A stretch of 64,000 nt of DNA from Dyadobacter alkalitolerans DSM 23607 (lineage in GTDB: Bacteria > Bacteroidota > Bacteroidia > Cytophagales > Spirosomataceae): contig NZ_AUAS01000015.1 of assembly GCF_000428845.1 (NCBI RefSeq), forward strand, positions 1 to 64,000. Reading direction: 5' to 3'. Position numbers and translations under genes: made by a program. Positions within the stretch are counted from its first letter, which is position 1; every line of letters begins with the position of its first letter. The notes beneath the pieces are model-generated. The model was not told where the DNA came from. It did not search any database and saw only the letters and a program-made list of their open reading frames with translations. Shown one piece after another: positions 35,052 to 42,965 of the stretch.

Positions 35052-36002
35052 CTACACAAGTCCATGCCCATGCACCGGATAAACGGCCGAAACCATTTTC
35101 TTACTTTTCGATTCCCTGTCAAAATAATAATCCAGGCGCCCGAGGTTAATACCCGCAAAGCCGACCTGATTAATGGTCGTAACCTTGCCGTCCAGGTTCA
35201 TTACATCTTCGGGAAGTTTCATGAATGTATGCGTGTGTCCGCCAACGATGAGGTCAATGTTCCGGGTGGACTTGGCCAGGATCTGGTCGGAAACTTTGTT
35301 GTCCTTGTATTTATAACCCAGGTGCGAAAGGCATATGACCAGGTCGCAATCCTTGTCATTTTTCAGCAATGATGCCGTTTCATTGGCTTTGCTGATTGGA
35401 TCCAGATATTCAGTGTCGCCGTAGTTCTTCTTATTTACCAAACCATTTAACTCAATCCCTAACCCGAAAACCCCGATTTGCAAACCTTGTTTTACAAATA
35501 TTTTGTAAGGCTGCGTTTTGCCTTGGAGCTCTGTATTGTCAAAATTATAATTGCTGACCAGGATAGGGAATTTGGCATGCGGAAGTTGTTTTACAAAGCC
35601 GGCAATGCCATTGTCGAAATCGTGGTTTCCCATGGTGGCGGCATCATAACCCATGTCGCTCATGATCTGCAATTCCAGCTCGCCTCCATACAGATTGAAA
35701 TAAGGCGTGCCCTGAAAAATGTCGCCTGCATCGAGTAAAAGGACATTTCGCTGCTCCTGCCGGATCTTCTTCACCAAAGCAGCCCGGCGCGCAACGCCTC
35801 CTAACCCCTGGTTCCGCGAGCCATCCATTGGAAACGGTTCTATGCGGCTATGCACATCGTTGGTATGCAAAATAGTAAGTCGCACCGCAGCATCGCGGGC
35901 GAAAGATTCAAACGGATTTCCCAGCGCGAATAGAGCCGCTGTGCCTGCACTTTTTTTCAGGAAATCCCTTCGGCTATTCTTTGATAATGACAATTCTTCC
36001 AT
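35052..36002 (-). CDS. 5'-nucleotidase, catalytic metallophosphatase domain (split gene)
   Basis: A 316-residue calcineurin-like phosphoesterase of the UshA/CD73 type. All metal-site motifs are present: LHTNDVHSR, LLDAGDIFQGTPYFN, TMGNHDFDNG, LSHLGYKYK and VGGHTHTFM. The N terminus has a Tat-type signal with SRRDFLKKSAGTAALFALG, so the enzyme is exported folded. In UshA a C-terminal substrate-binding domain would follow in the same chain; here it is a separate gene just upstream on the same strand, overlapping by 29 nt. Function: hydrolysis of extracellular nucleotides or related phosphate esters. Confidence 0.92.
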   Translation of the reverse strand: MEELSLSKNSRRDFLKKSAGTAALFALGNPFESFARDAAVRLTILHTNDVHSRIEPFPMDGSRNQGLGGVARRAALVKKIRQEQRNVLLLDAGDIFQGTPYFNLYGGELELQIMSDMGYDAATMGNHDFDNGIAGFVKQLPHAKFPILVSNYNFDNTELQGKTQPYKIFVKQGLQIGVFGLGIELNGLVNKKNYGDTEYLDPISKANETASLLKNDKDCDLVICLSHLGYKYKDNKVSDQILAKSTRNIDLIVGGHTHTFMKLPEDVMNLDGKVTTINQVGFAGINLGRLDYYFDRESKSKKMVSAVYPVHGHGLV

Positions 36003-36735
36003 CGAGCTGAGCGGTTATTTTCTTCCCCTGACGGGTCAGGTCATTGATGTTATCCAAAAGCGCTTCACGCACTTTTTTGTTAATTTCTTTTCTTTCAATC
36101 GGGTTACGCAGACATTCCAGGTCATCGCCGCCGTCTGCCAGATAATCGTAGGTGAGCAGGTTATAGGTTTTAGTTATATCAAAAGGCTCTCCACCAATGG
36201 TCACGTCGTAAGCCACGCCGTTCCTGATCTTCATCCGCATTCCGGAAATCGGCTCGCCCTCCTTTTTTACAATAAAATCAATGACTTGCTGCACATTTTC
36301 TCCGGATAATTTCAGGGTAACCATTTCATTTTCAAACGGCATCAGTTCAAATACATTCGAAACCGTAATATCGCCTTCCGGAAAAGTGGTTCGTAATCCG
36401 CCCTTAGTAGATAATGTGAATTGAATGGTCGGATCTTTTTTTAATCCCTCGGTAAGCATTGCATCGGCAAAATAGTTGCCCATGAGAGTTTCCGGATCAG
36501 CAGGTTTGGTCAGCGCCTGAGCTGTCTGGCCGATGACTTTGCTCATTTCCGCCTGCATTTTAGCCTTATAAGGAAGATAATATTTTACAACGGAAGAGTC
36601 CTCAGCTGTCTGATTATCAACCGCGTATTGCTTGTATTCATTTTTGGTAACAGCTAAATGTTGCTGGCAGGATGATAGGAAGGCAAAGGCAATGGTCCAG
36701 GCCAGGGATGTAATTTGTAGCGGAGACAGGGTCAT
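35974..36735 (-). CDS. 5'-nucleotidase C-terminal domain protein (split gene, lipoprotein)
   Basis: A 253-residue protein made only of the 5_nucleotid_C domain (about 60-240: the SALTSxxxLR-like region KKDPTIQFTLSTKGGLRTTF, GDITVSNVFELMPFENEMVT and YDYLADGGDDL). The N terminus has a lipoprotein-like LSSCQQHLAV after a hydrophobic stretch. It contributes substrate recognition for the metallophosphatase encoded next, with which it overlaps. The order on the transcript is C-terminal-domain gene, then catalytic gene, the reverse of the domain order in UshA. Confidence 0.9.
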   Translation of the reverse strand: MTLSPLQITSLAWTIAFAFLSSCQQHLAVTKNEYKQYAVDNQTAEDSSVVKYYLPYKAKMQAEMSKVIGQTAQALTKPADPETLMGNYFADAMLTEGLKKDPTIQFTLSTKGGLRTTFPEGDITVSNVFELMPFENEMVTLKLSGENVQQVIDFIVKKEGEPISGMRMKIRNGVAYDVTIGGEPFDITKTYNLLTYDYLADGGDDLECLRNPIERKEINKKVREALLDNINDLTRQGKKITAQLDGRIVIIKE

Positions 36736-36778
36736 AATGCTATTTGTTGCGTTTACAAAAATAGCGAGGAATTTATGA

Positions 36779-36812
36779 AAAGAGACTTCCCGGCGAACCA
36801 GAAAGTCTCTTT
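36779..36812 (-). terminator. terminator of the susCD operon
   Basis: AAAGAGACTT (36779-36788) pairs perfectly with AAGTCTCTTT (36803-36812) around a 14-nt loop; on the minus strand the stem ends in a T-run. It lies 23 nt beyond the susD stop and separates it from the nucleotidase genes. Confidence 0.7.
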
Positions 36813-36835
36813 AAATTAGTTGGTTTTGTGAAATC

Positions 36836-38425
36836 TTACCAGCCGTCGTTCTGTCTCAGGTTTGGATTCGCATCAATTTGCGACTGCGGGATCGGATATA
36901 ATTCCAGCCTGGGAGAATATGGGATCAGTATATTGTCCACGATCTGATCTTCGGACATGGCGGCGATTTCCTGCTGCAATGTCCCCCACCTGCGAATGTC
37001 AAAAACGGTTGTCATTTCGCCAGTAAGCTCCAACCGCCGTTCGGTCCGGATAGCAGTGCGAAGAGCCGCAGCCGCCGTTGCTTTTGAAGGCGTAGCCTTT
37101 GCGCGGGCGCGAACCCGGTTCAGGATCGGCAATGCCTGCGCCGTTTTGCCTGTTTCGAGCAATGCTTCTGCATAGCACAGCAACACATCCGAAAAACGCA
37201 ATTCAATAAGGTCAGCGCTGTATCCCTGCACCGCGGCGCCGGCAGGCCGTGCCACCCTTGCCAGCTTACCATAGGCAATGCCGTATTTGAAGTCGTCATG
37301 CGCCAGGGAAGCTTTGGTGCGCTTGATCACGTAGTTGCCGATCTCATGATTATAAATAATGCTATCCCCCTCTTCCGCCCCTGCCCTGGCGCCGCCTTTG
37401 AAAACGTATCTGTCCACAAGCGTGAATGGCCTGCGCGTATCTGTTTTTTCAAACAATTGATAAAAATCATAAGTCAAACCGTAATTCGTCTGCTCATCGC
37501 CATTGACCAGCCCTGAGGGGAAAAGATTGAAAGGAAGAATGTTCCCGTTCGGGTTCGACGAATTGACAAAATAGCCAAAGGAAAGCACGATCTCCCGGTT
37601 GCGTTCATTGTCCAGCGAAAACACCTCAGCAAAATCCGGAATGAGTTCAAAATCAAACTTCTCCTCGTTCGCCGGACCTACTATCTCGCTGAACTTGTCA
37701 ACCGCCTTCTGGTAATTTTCCGTCCTGTTCAGCGGTTTCCCCGCCATAGTCAGATAAACTTTACCTAACATTGCCTTAGCAGTTCCCGCAGACACGCGTC
37801 CGAGCTCGGCACCGCCGCGTGAATCTGGTAAATTGGCTTCTGCAAAGGTCAGATCAGCGATAATTGCCTCATAAACAGCCACATCTGTTTCTTTCGGTGC
37901 AAAAATCAAATTTTCATCAGATAAAGAATTAATTTCTTTCAAAAGCAAAGGCACACCGCCAAACAGCCTTACAAGGTTAAAATAAGCATAAGCCCTCAGG
38001 AAGCGCGCCTCGGCAATGTACGGATCGGCTTCCTCTTCTTCGCCCGGAACAGCCCTGGCCGCATTGTCGATAACCGTATTTGCCCTGAAAATAATCTTAT
38101 AAAACCGTGACCAAACCGCCTCGAAAGCACCGGAAGTAGAAACATGCCCGAACCGATAATAAGGGTCCGAACCAGAGCCCAAAATGCCGGCAGTGGCATA
38201 GCGATGTCCCGATTCTGTGAGGATAAACCGGCTCGAAATATCTGAAAAATCGGGCGCCGTCCAGGCCTGGTAAACGCCTATGGTTGCCTGATTGAGGCCA
38301 TCTTCGTCTTTAAATACAACCTCTTTACTCAACGATGAATATGGAGATTCCTCCAAGTTGTCTTTGCAGGAAACAATGCCCAGTGCAAGGACAAGCATTG
38401 CCGTAACTTTTATATGGTATTTCAT
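36836..38425 (-). CDS. SusD/RagB-family outer-membrane nutrient-binding lipoprotein
   Basis: A 529-residue lipoprotein starting at ATG 38425; the lipobox Cys is about residue 20 in LALGIVSCKDN. The family hallmarks are an N-terminal SusD_N (TPR-like, about 50-230) with EARFLRAYAYFNLVRLFGGV and a C-terminal SusD/RagB domain ending YPIPQSQIDANPNLRQNDGW. SusD proteins are surface lids that deliver glycans or peptides to the paired SusC channel. The longer frame to 38536 reads into susC and is not used. Its substrate is unknown; no glycoside hydrolases are next to it. Confidence 0.95.
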   Translation of the reverse strand: MKYHIKVTAMLVLALGIVSCKDNLEESPYSSLSKEVVFKDEDGLNQATIGVYQAWTAPDFSDISSRFILTESGHRYATAGILGSGSDPYYRFGHVSTSGAFEAVWSRFYKIIFRANTVIDNAARAVPGEEEEADPYIAEARFLRAYAYFNLVRLFGGVPLLLKEINSLSDENLIFAPKETDVAVYEAIIADLTFAEANLPDSRGGAELGRVSAGTAKAMLGKVYLTMAGKPLNRTENYQKAVDKFSEIVGPANEEKFDFELIPDFAEVFSLDNERNREIVLSFGYFVNSSNPNGNILPFNLFPSGLVNGDEQTNYGLTYDFYQLFEKTDTRRPFTLVDRYVFKGGARAGAEEGDSIIYNHEIGNYVIKRTKASLAHDDFKYGIAYGKLARVARPAGAAVQGYSADLIELRFSDVLLCYAEALLETGKTAQALPILNRVRARAKATPSKATAAAALRTAIRTERRLELTGEMTTVFDIRRWGTLQQEIAAMSEDQIVDNILIPYSPRLELYPIPQSQIDANPNLRQNDGW

Positions 38426-38447
38426 ATTGATAATGCTTTGATCTGAA

Positions 38448-41400
38448 TTAGAAATTGCAGGAAATGCCAATGGTGTACGAACGTTGAGACGGATAAGCGC
38501 CGTAATCAATGCCCTGTTGCAGCAGCGACTGTGCATAGGAACTCACCTCAGGATCAAAACCGGTATATTTTGTTGCCGTCCAGATATTGGTCCCAGTCAC
38601 GAACAAGCGCGGATTTTGCACCGGCCCTAACCTTGGGAAAGTGTACGAAAGGCTGAGCATTTTTAATCTGATAAAACTGCCATCTTCCAGCATTGTGGAG
38701 TTAATGTCCCCCGAAGCAATCCCGCGCTGAATACCCGGATATTTTACATTATTATGCGGGTTTGATTCGGTATAGCGGTTGTTGTACCAATCCTCAGATT
38801 GATTGAATCCTACGCCACCGTAATCAACCACACCATTATTAATGTAAAAATTGGTAAGATTCAGGACATCATTCCCAACAGACCCCGTAAAGAGTGCATT
38901 CACTGAGAAGTTGCGCCAGGTCAGATCATTGCTCCAACCGAACGTAAAGTCGGGCGTTGATTTACCCAACACGATCCGGTCATCGGCAGTGATAATGTTA
39001 TCGCCGTTTATATCTTCGTAAATCCAGGCACCGTAAAGCGGTGTGCCTTTTGAACCCGGAGGACGCGGTCCTTCAAATGTCGGGAAAGTAGGATTTCCGT
39101 TGCTATCGAAGGAGGAAGTCTGCGTCAAACCCGACACGCGGAAGCCGAAAAAGCGCCCTACTTCCTCACCCGGCGTAAGTATACCCGAAACGCCTCCAAG
39201 CAAGTTTCCATTGATGCTCACATAATCAGGCTGTGTACGATCTCCCAGATCAACCAATGTGTTTATATTGCGCGAAAGATTCAAACGGGAAGAGAATGTT
39301 ATATTTTTCTTCTGGATAATGTTTGCTTGAATGCTAAGCTCCACCCCGCGATTACGCATAGTCCCGTAGTTATCGATGATTGTCCCCACACCCGATTGCG
39401 TAGGCACTTTCCTGGGTTGCAGCAGATCTGACGTTACTTTATTGTAATAATCAAAACTGAAAACCAATCTGTCGCGCGCTGCATTAAAATCAGCTCCGAT
39501 GTTAAACTGGCGCGTGCGTTCCCAGGTTAGGTTTGGATTAGCGATGGAGTTCGGATAAATGCCCGTATTGATTACGCTGCCGTCGCCGCCCGGTCCCATT
39601 TCATAAAATCCGCTCGTGTATTGGGATAATGAAGAATAAGGGCCGATGGCCTGGCTTCCCGTTTCACCGAATGAAGCCCGAAGCTTTGTGTTGGACACAA
39701 ATGTTACGCCCTTCATAAACTCCTCCTGTTCCAGGTTCCACGCGAGCGCTACGGATGGAAACACGCCATATTTATTGTTGGCAGCGAAAGCCGAAGCACC
39801 ATCGATCCTTACGGAAGTGTTTAACACATATTTTCCTTTATAAGTATAATTGGCGCGAAGAAAACCTGACTGTAATATCCGCTGCTCTTTAAAGGAACCG
39901 ATGCCCTGCGATTGCGCACTTCCAATGTTGTCGACACCGAAAAACGGAACATCAAAACCGGAATAGTTAGTGCTGACGAATTCAACAGTCTGGTCGTTAT
40001 ATTCCACACCCAATGTCGAATTCAGGTAGTGATCTTTCTTGAATGTCTTTTCATACTGAAAGTAACCATTGACATTATAGCTGTATGTGTTGGATGTGTT
40101 GTTGCTACCACGACCTTTGACCTGATTTCCATCGGCTGTGCTGGGTGGTAGAAATACATTTCTGCGCGTCAGATTCTGGTTACCGCCCAGGCTGACCACA
40201 AGCTGCAAACCATCCGCGAGCTTGAAGTAATTTTCAATGTTAAGAACCGAATAATCGTTCTGCGTAACATCGTGCTTGGCCATTAGCTCATTCACTGGAT
40301 TGGCAAAATAGTAACCCTGATAGTTCGGAATCCCCAGGCTGTTGTTGCCCAGATAATCCACTGCAAGCGTTGGAGCAGCACGGAGGCCGTCCATAAGCCC
40401 ACCCGAGTTGGGCCAAGCGCGCGAGGCGGTCACGGCGCGGTTCGACTTCTGCCTGGTGAAAGCAACCTGGCCTTTTACATTATACCAATCGTTGATCTCA
40501 TTATTGAGGTTCACCCTCAAGCTGGCCCTGTTGTTATTGGAATTGATGATCGTTCCTTTTTCTCTCAGAAAGTTTCCGGATATGTAATAGGAAGATTTCG
40601 GGCTGCCGCCGGAAAGGCTTAGCGTAATGTCTTCACGGAAGCTGGGCTGCGTTACTGCCTCTACCCAATCGGTGTTTGTAAGTGCGCTATCCAGATTTTC
40701 AAATGGTGCCTGGCGGCCGGAAATGATATAACTCTCATTGATGGTTTCCGCATATTGCCGCGAATTCATCATTTTGATCGGATTGGCAATCGTTCCGAAA
40801 GAGGTTTTATTCACCAGTTCTACACGGCCTTCGCCACGCTTACCTGATTTTGTAGTGATCAAGACAACCCCGTTAGCGCCCCTGGAACCGTAAATGGCCG
40901 TTGCCGATGCATCTTTCAGGATTTCCATGCTTTCAATGTCATTGGGGTTAATGCCGTACAGACCATTTTGAGAATAAGCGCCCGTAAAGTTTGCGCCTGC
41001 TTCGCGGTAAGGAGGCATAGGAAAGCCATCGATCACATATAAAGGTTCGTTATTGCCGCTCAATGAGTTATTTCCCCGTATCCTCACCACAGTGGACGCT
41101 CCCGGTTCACCAGATGACTCCACCACCGAAACACCCGTGGTGCGACCTTGCAATGCCTGATCCACTGTATTCACAACAGCCGATTTATATTCCTGGGACG
41201 AAACCCTGGAAGTCGAGCTTGCCAGATCGCGCTTGCTTTGGGCTCCATAGCCTACCACAACCACTTCATTCAGGGCTTTGGCTTCGGGAACCAGCTGCAC
41301 ATTAAACTTCGCCTGGTTTCCTACCGGGACTTCTTTCGTTGCAAAACCGATAAAAGTGAAGACAAGAATGGCTCCCTTAGCAGGCACCTTCATCTCAAAT

Positions 41401-42155
41401 GTCCCTTCCGGACTTGTTTCGGAAACGATTTCGGTTCCTTTCACGAGGACCCTGACACCGGGCAATCCAAGGCCTTTCTCATCAACAACTTTCCCTGAAA
41501 CGGGCTTGGCGTCGGCACCTAACTGCGGTCCAGCCTGTGGATTAGGATTCAGGTTCAGCGAATCCGGCTGAGTTGAGACTGGTTGTCCGGCGGCGGGTTG
41601 TACGGCGGTTGGCTGCGCAGCTGCGGGTTGTGCGGCAGCGGGTTGTGCTGGCTGGGTCGCGGGTTGCTGCGCGGGAACATTGCCAACCGGGGTCTGCTGT
41701 TTTGTGCTGTCGGGTTTCGCGGCTCCCGTCGCCGGAGTAGATTGTGGCTGGGCCGCACTCGGCTGGGCCGCATTAGGCTGGGCCGCACCCGGCTGGGCCG
41801 TAGAATCAGGCTTCGCTGCTGGTTTAACTAGCGGGTCAAAATTTTGAGTAGGCTTTACCAGCGGGGCTGCGGAATTAGTATCAGTAGATGTTTTTGTCTT
41901 TGGGAGAGTATCGGTTGCGGGTTTTGTCGGCGCTGCTTGTGCTGGTGCCGCGGGAGTGGCGGGTGGCGATTGTGCCGGAATGGGTTGTGCTGCGGGCTTG
42001 GGCAGGGAATCTTTTTTAGCGGAATCGGGCGTCACCTGCTGCGCATAGGTGCTTGTAATTGCGAGCAGGCAAAACAAAAGCAAGACCCGACCCCTCTGAA
42101 AAATGAGATTGCCCGTGCCAGGCTCCACCTCACCTAATCGTTGAGTTGTTTGCAT
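38448..42155 (-). CDS. SusC/RagA-family TonB-dependent transporter with a long Pro/Ala/Gln linker
   Basis: A 1235-residue outer-membrane importer. The signal peptide ends about residue 39 (ITSTYAQ). It is followed by an unusual low-complexity stretch of roughly 175 residues (about 40-215) made of Pro, Ala, Gln, Thr and Lys, then a carboxypeptidase-D-regulatory-like domain (about 216-300). The TonB plug contains LNEVVVVGYG and DASATAIYGSRGANGVVLIT, and a large beta-barrel ends TIGISCNF. SusC sits in the outer membrane and uses TonB/proton-motive force. The linker is missing from most SusC proteins and may span the periplasm or peptidoglycan (inference). It lies 22 nt before susD. Confidence 0.93.
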   Translation of the reverse strand: MQTTQRLGEVEPGTGNLIFQRGRVLLLFCLLAITSTYAQQVTPDSAKKDSLPKPAAQPIPAQSPPATPAAPAQAAPTKPATDTLPKTKTSTDTNSAAPLVKPTQNFDPLVKPAAKPDSTAQPGAAQPNAAQPSAAQPQSTPATGAAKPDSTKQQTPVGNVPAQQPATQPAQPAAAQPAAAQPTAVQPAAGQPVSTQPDSLNLNPNPQAGPQLGADAKPVSGKVVDEKGLGLPGVRVLVKGTEIVSETSPEGTFEMKVPAKGAILVFTFIGFATKEVPVGNQAKFNVQLVPEAKALNEVVVVGYGAQSKRDLASSTSRVSSQEYKSAVVNTVDQALQGRTTGVSVVESSGEPGASTVVRIRGNNSLSGNNEPLYVIDGFPMPPYREAGANFTGAYSQNGLYGINPNDIESMEILKDASATAIYGSRGANGVVLITTKSGKRGEGRVELVNKTSFGTIANPIKMMNSRQYAETINESYIISGRQAPFENLDSALTNTDWVEAVTQPSFREDITLSLSGGSPKSSYYISGNFLREKGTIINSNNNRASLRVNLNNEINDWYNVKGQVAFTRQKSNRAVTASRAWPNSGGLMDGLRAAPTLAVDYLGNNSLGIPNYQGYYFANPVNELMAKHDVTQNDYSVLNIENYFKLADGLQLVVSLGGNQNLTRRNVFLPPSTADGNQVKGRGSNNTSNTYSYNVNGYFQYEKTFKKDHYLNSTLGVEYNDQTVEFVSTNYSGFDVPFFGVDNIGSAQSQGIGSFKEQRILQSGFLRANYTYKGKYVLNTSVRIDGASAFAANNKYGVFPSVALAWNLEQEEFMKGVTFVSNTKLRASFGETGSQAIGPYSSLSQYTSGFYEMGPGGDGSVINTGIYPNSIANPNLTWERTRQFNIGADFNAARDRLVFSFDYYNKVTSDLLQPRKVPTQSGVGTIIDNYGTMRNRGVELSIQANIIQKKNITFSSRLNLSRNINTLVDLGDRTQPDYVSINGNLLGGVSGILTPGEEVGRFFGFRVSGLTQTSSFDSNGNPTFPTFEGPRPPGSKGTPLYGAWIYEDINGDNIITADDRIVLGKSTPDFTFGWSNDLTWRNFSVNALFTGSVGNDVLNLTNFYINNGVVDYGGVGFNQSEDWYNNRYTESNPHNNVKYPGIQRGIASGDINSTMLEDGSFIRLKMLSLSYTFPRLGPVQNPRLFVTGTNIWTATKYTGFDPEVSSYAQSLLQQGIDYGAYPSQRSYTIGISCNF
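41746..41805 (-). repeat. 15-bp tandem repeats in the susC linker
   Basis: Four units of 15 bp at 41746-41760, 41761-41775, 41776-41790 and 41791-41805 share GGCTGGGCCG on the plus strand. They encode AQPxA-type pentapeptides in the low-complexity region. Looser repeats of GGTTGTGC type continue at about 41580-41680. Confidence 0.82.
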
Positions 42156-42179
42156 AAATTTATCGTTTGGCTAAGTGAT

Positions 42180-42247
42180 AGGACAGAGTCCTGAAATGAA
42201 ATACGTATAGTGCACGACAAAAATCATACCGCTATGTTTCCAGCGGT
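42180..42247 (-). promoter_or_regulatory. two hairpins in the susC 5' leader
   Basis: AGGAC-AGA-GTCCT (42180-42192) is a short palindrome 25 nt upstream of the susC start codon, and ACCGCT (42228-42233) pairs with AGCGGT (42242-42247) over an 8-nt loop. Neither has a T-run. They may be operator sites or leader RNA structures controlling susCD. Confidence 0.4.
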
Positions 42248-42372
42248 GATAACGGCGATTGACACGTGCTAACCTTCACAAGTATATGTAAGCAGGGGTT
42301 ACAAAAAAATGGCGCAGATTTCCGGCTAGAATATTTTTTTTATTTCCAAATTAATTCGCGATCGGAAGCGAT

Positions 42373-42380
42373 TATTTTTG
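42373..42380 (+). promoter_or_regulatory. -7 element before the 131-residue unknown gene
   Basis: TATTTTTG matches TAnnTTTG exactly and lies 97 nt upstream of the ATG. No TTG is seen at the right distance, so this is tentative. Confidence 0.25.
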
Positions 42381-42477
42381 GAAACATGCACGTTAAGATT
42401 ACATTTGTCAAAATGCCCATAACTCCTGGGATTGAGATTTGCTTTATAAAAAGGAGTGCAAGAAACTAAATACAACC

Positions 42478-42873
42478 ATGAGCCAGGAACAACTGCTGAC
42501 CGCCGATTATATTGATTCTCAGATAGGAAATGTAATCGAATATTATATCCGCTGGGATTTTGAAGAAGATCCCTTTTTCGGAAAAGCAAGGATAAAAGGC
42601 TTGGTAGATGATGACTTTGGCAAGTTGAAAATAATCTGTGACGTGATTGAAGGAAGCGATCTGGAACTGGCCTACGAAGAAGAAGAAGTGTTCATGTTTT
42701 CCGACAACCACCCGATCTATGCCGGAACATTGCCCGAAATATATTCTGCCAACTGGGTAAGCACCGATGGCAAGAAGAAAAAACAGATCTTCATTTCCCC
42801 GCCCAACGAGAATGCAAAAGAGTTTGCGATCGCGCAGACAAACAGCAAAGTTGTTGTAAAAAGGATTTATTAA
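42478..42873 (+). CDS. conserved-looking protein of unknown function
   Basis: A 131-residue acidic soluble protein from ATG 42478 (MSQEQLLTADYIDSQIGNVI). It looks like a beta-rich fold with acidic stretches (ELAYEEEEVFMFSDNHPIYA). There is no signal peptide, no Cys pair, and no motif I recognise. The longer frame from 42439 would add a TTG-initiated leader and is less likely. It has its own transcript, ending in a strong bidirectional terminator shared with the protease gene. Confidence 0.65.
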   Translation: MSQEQLLTADYIDSQIGNVIEYYIRWDFEEDPFFGKARIKGLVDDDFGKLKIICDVIEGSDLELAYEEEEVFMFSDNHPIYAGTLPEIYSANWVSTDGKKKKQIFISPPNENAKEFAIAQTNSKVVVKRIY

Positions 42874-42885
42874 TTATTTAAAATC

Positions 42886-42932
42886 AAAATCGGCTTAACC
42901 TTTCTGTAACAAGCGGTTAAGCCGATTTTTTT
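42886..42932. terminator. bidirectional terminator between converging genes
   Basis: AAAATCGGCTTAACC (42886-42900) pairs perfectly with GGTTAAGCCGATTTT (42915-42929) around a 14-nt loop. T residues follow to 42932 on the plus strand, and an A/T-rich tail gives a broken T-run on the minus strand. It serves both the unknown gene ending at 42873 and the protease gene ending at 42966. Confidence 0.88.
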
Positions 42933-42965
42933 ATGTCATTGAATGTGAAATTCAATGACCCGTTT

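Larger units (their letters stand above)
42156..42477. other. 322-nt divergent intergenic region between susC and a small gene
   Basis: The minus-strand susC leader holds two hairpins (42180-42192 and 42228-42247). Towards the plus-strand gene there is a TAnnTTTG match (TATTTTTG, 42373-42380) without a clear -33 element. No sigma/anti-sigma gene or other ORF is supported here. Confidence 0.5.

Noticed and set aside
35719..36309. Plus-strand open frame of 196 codons
   Set aside because: It is antisense to the two nucleotidase genes, which carry complete motifs. No domain or start context supports it.
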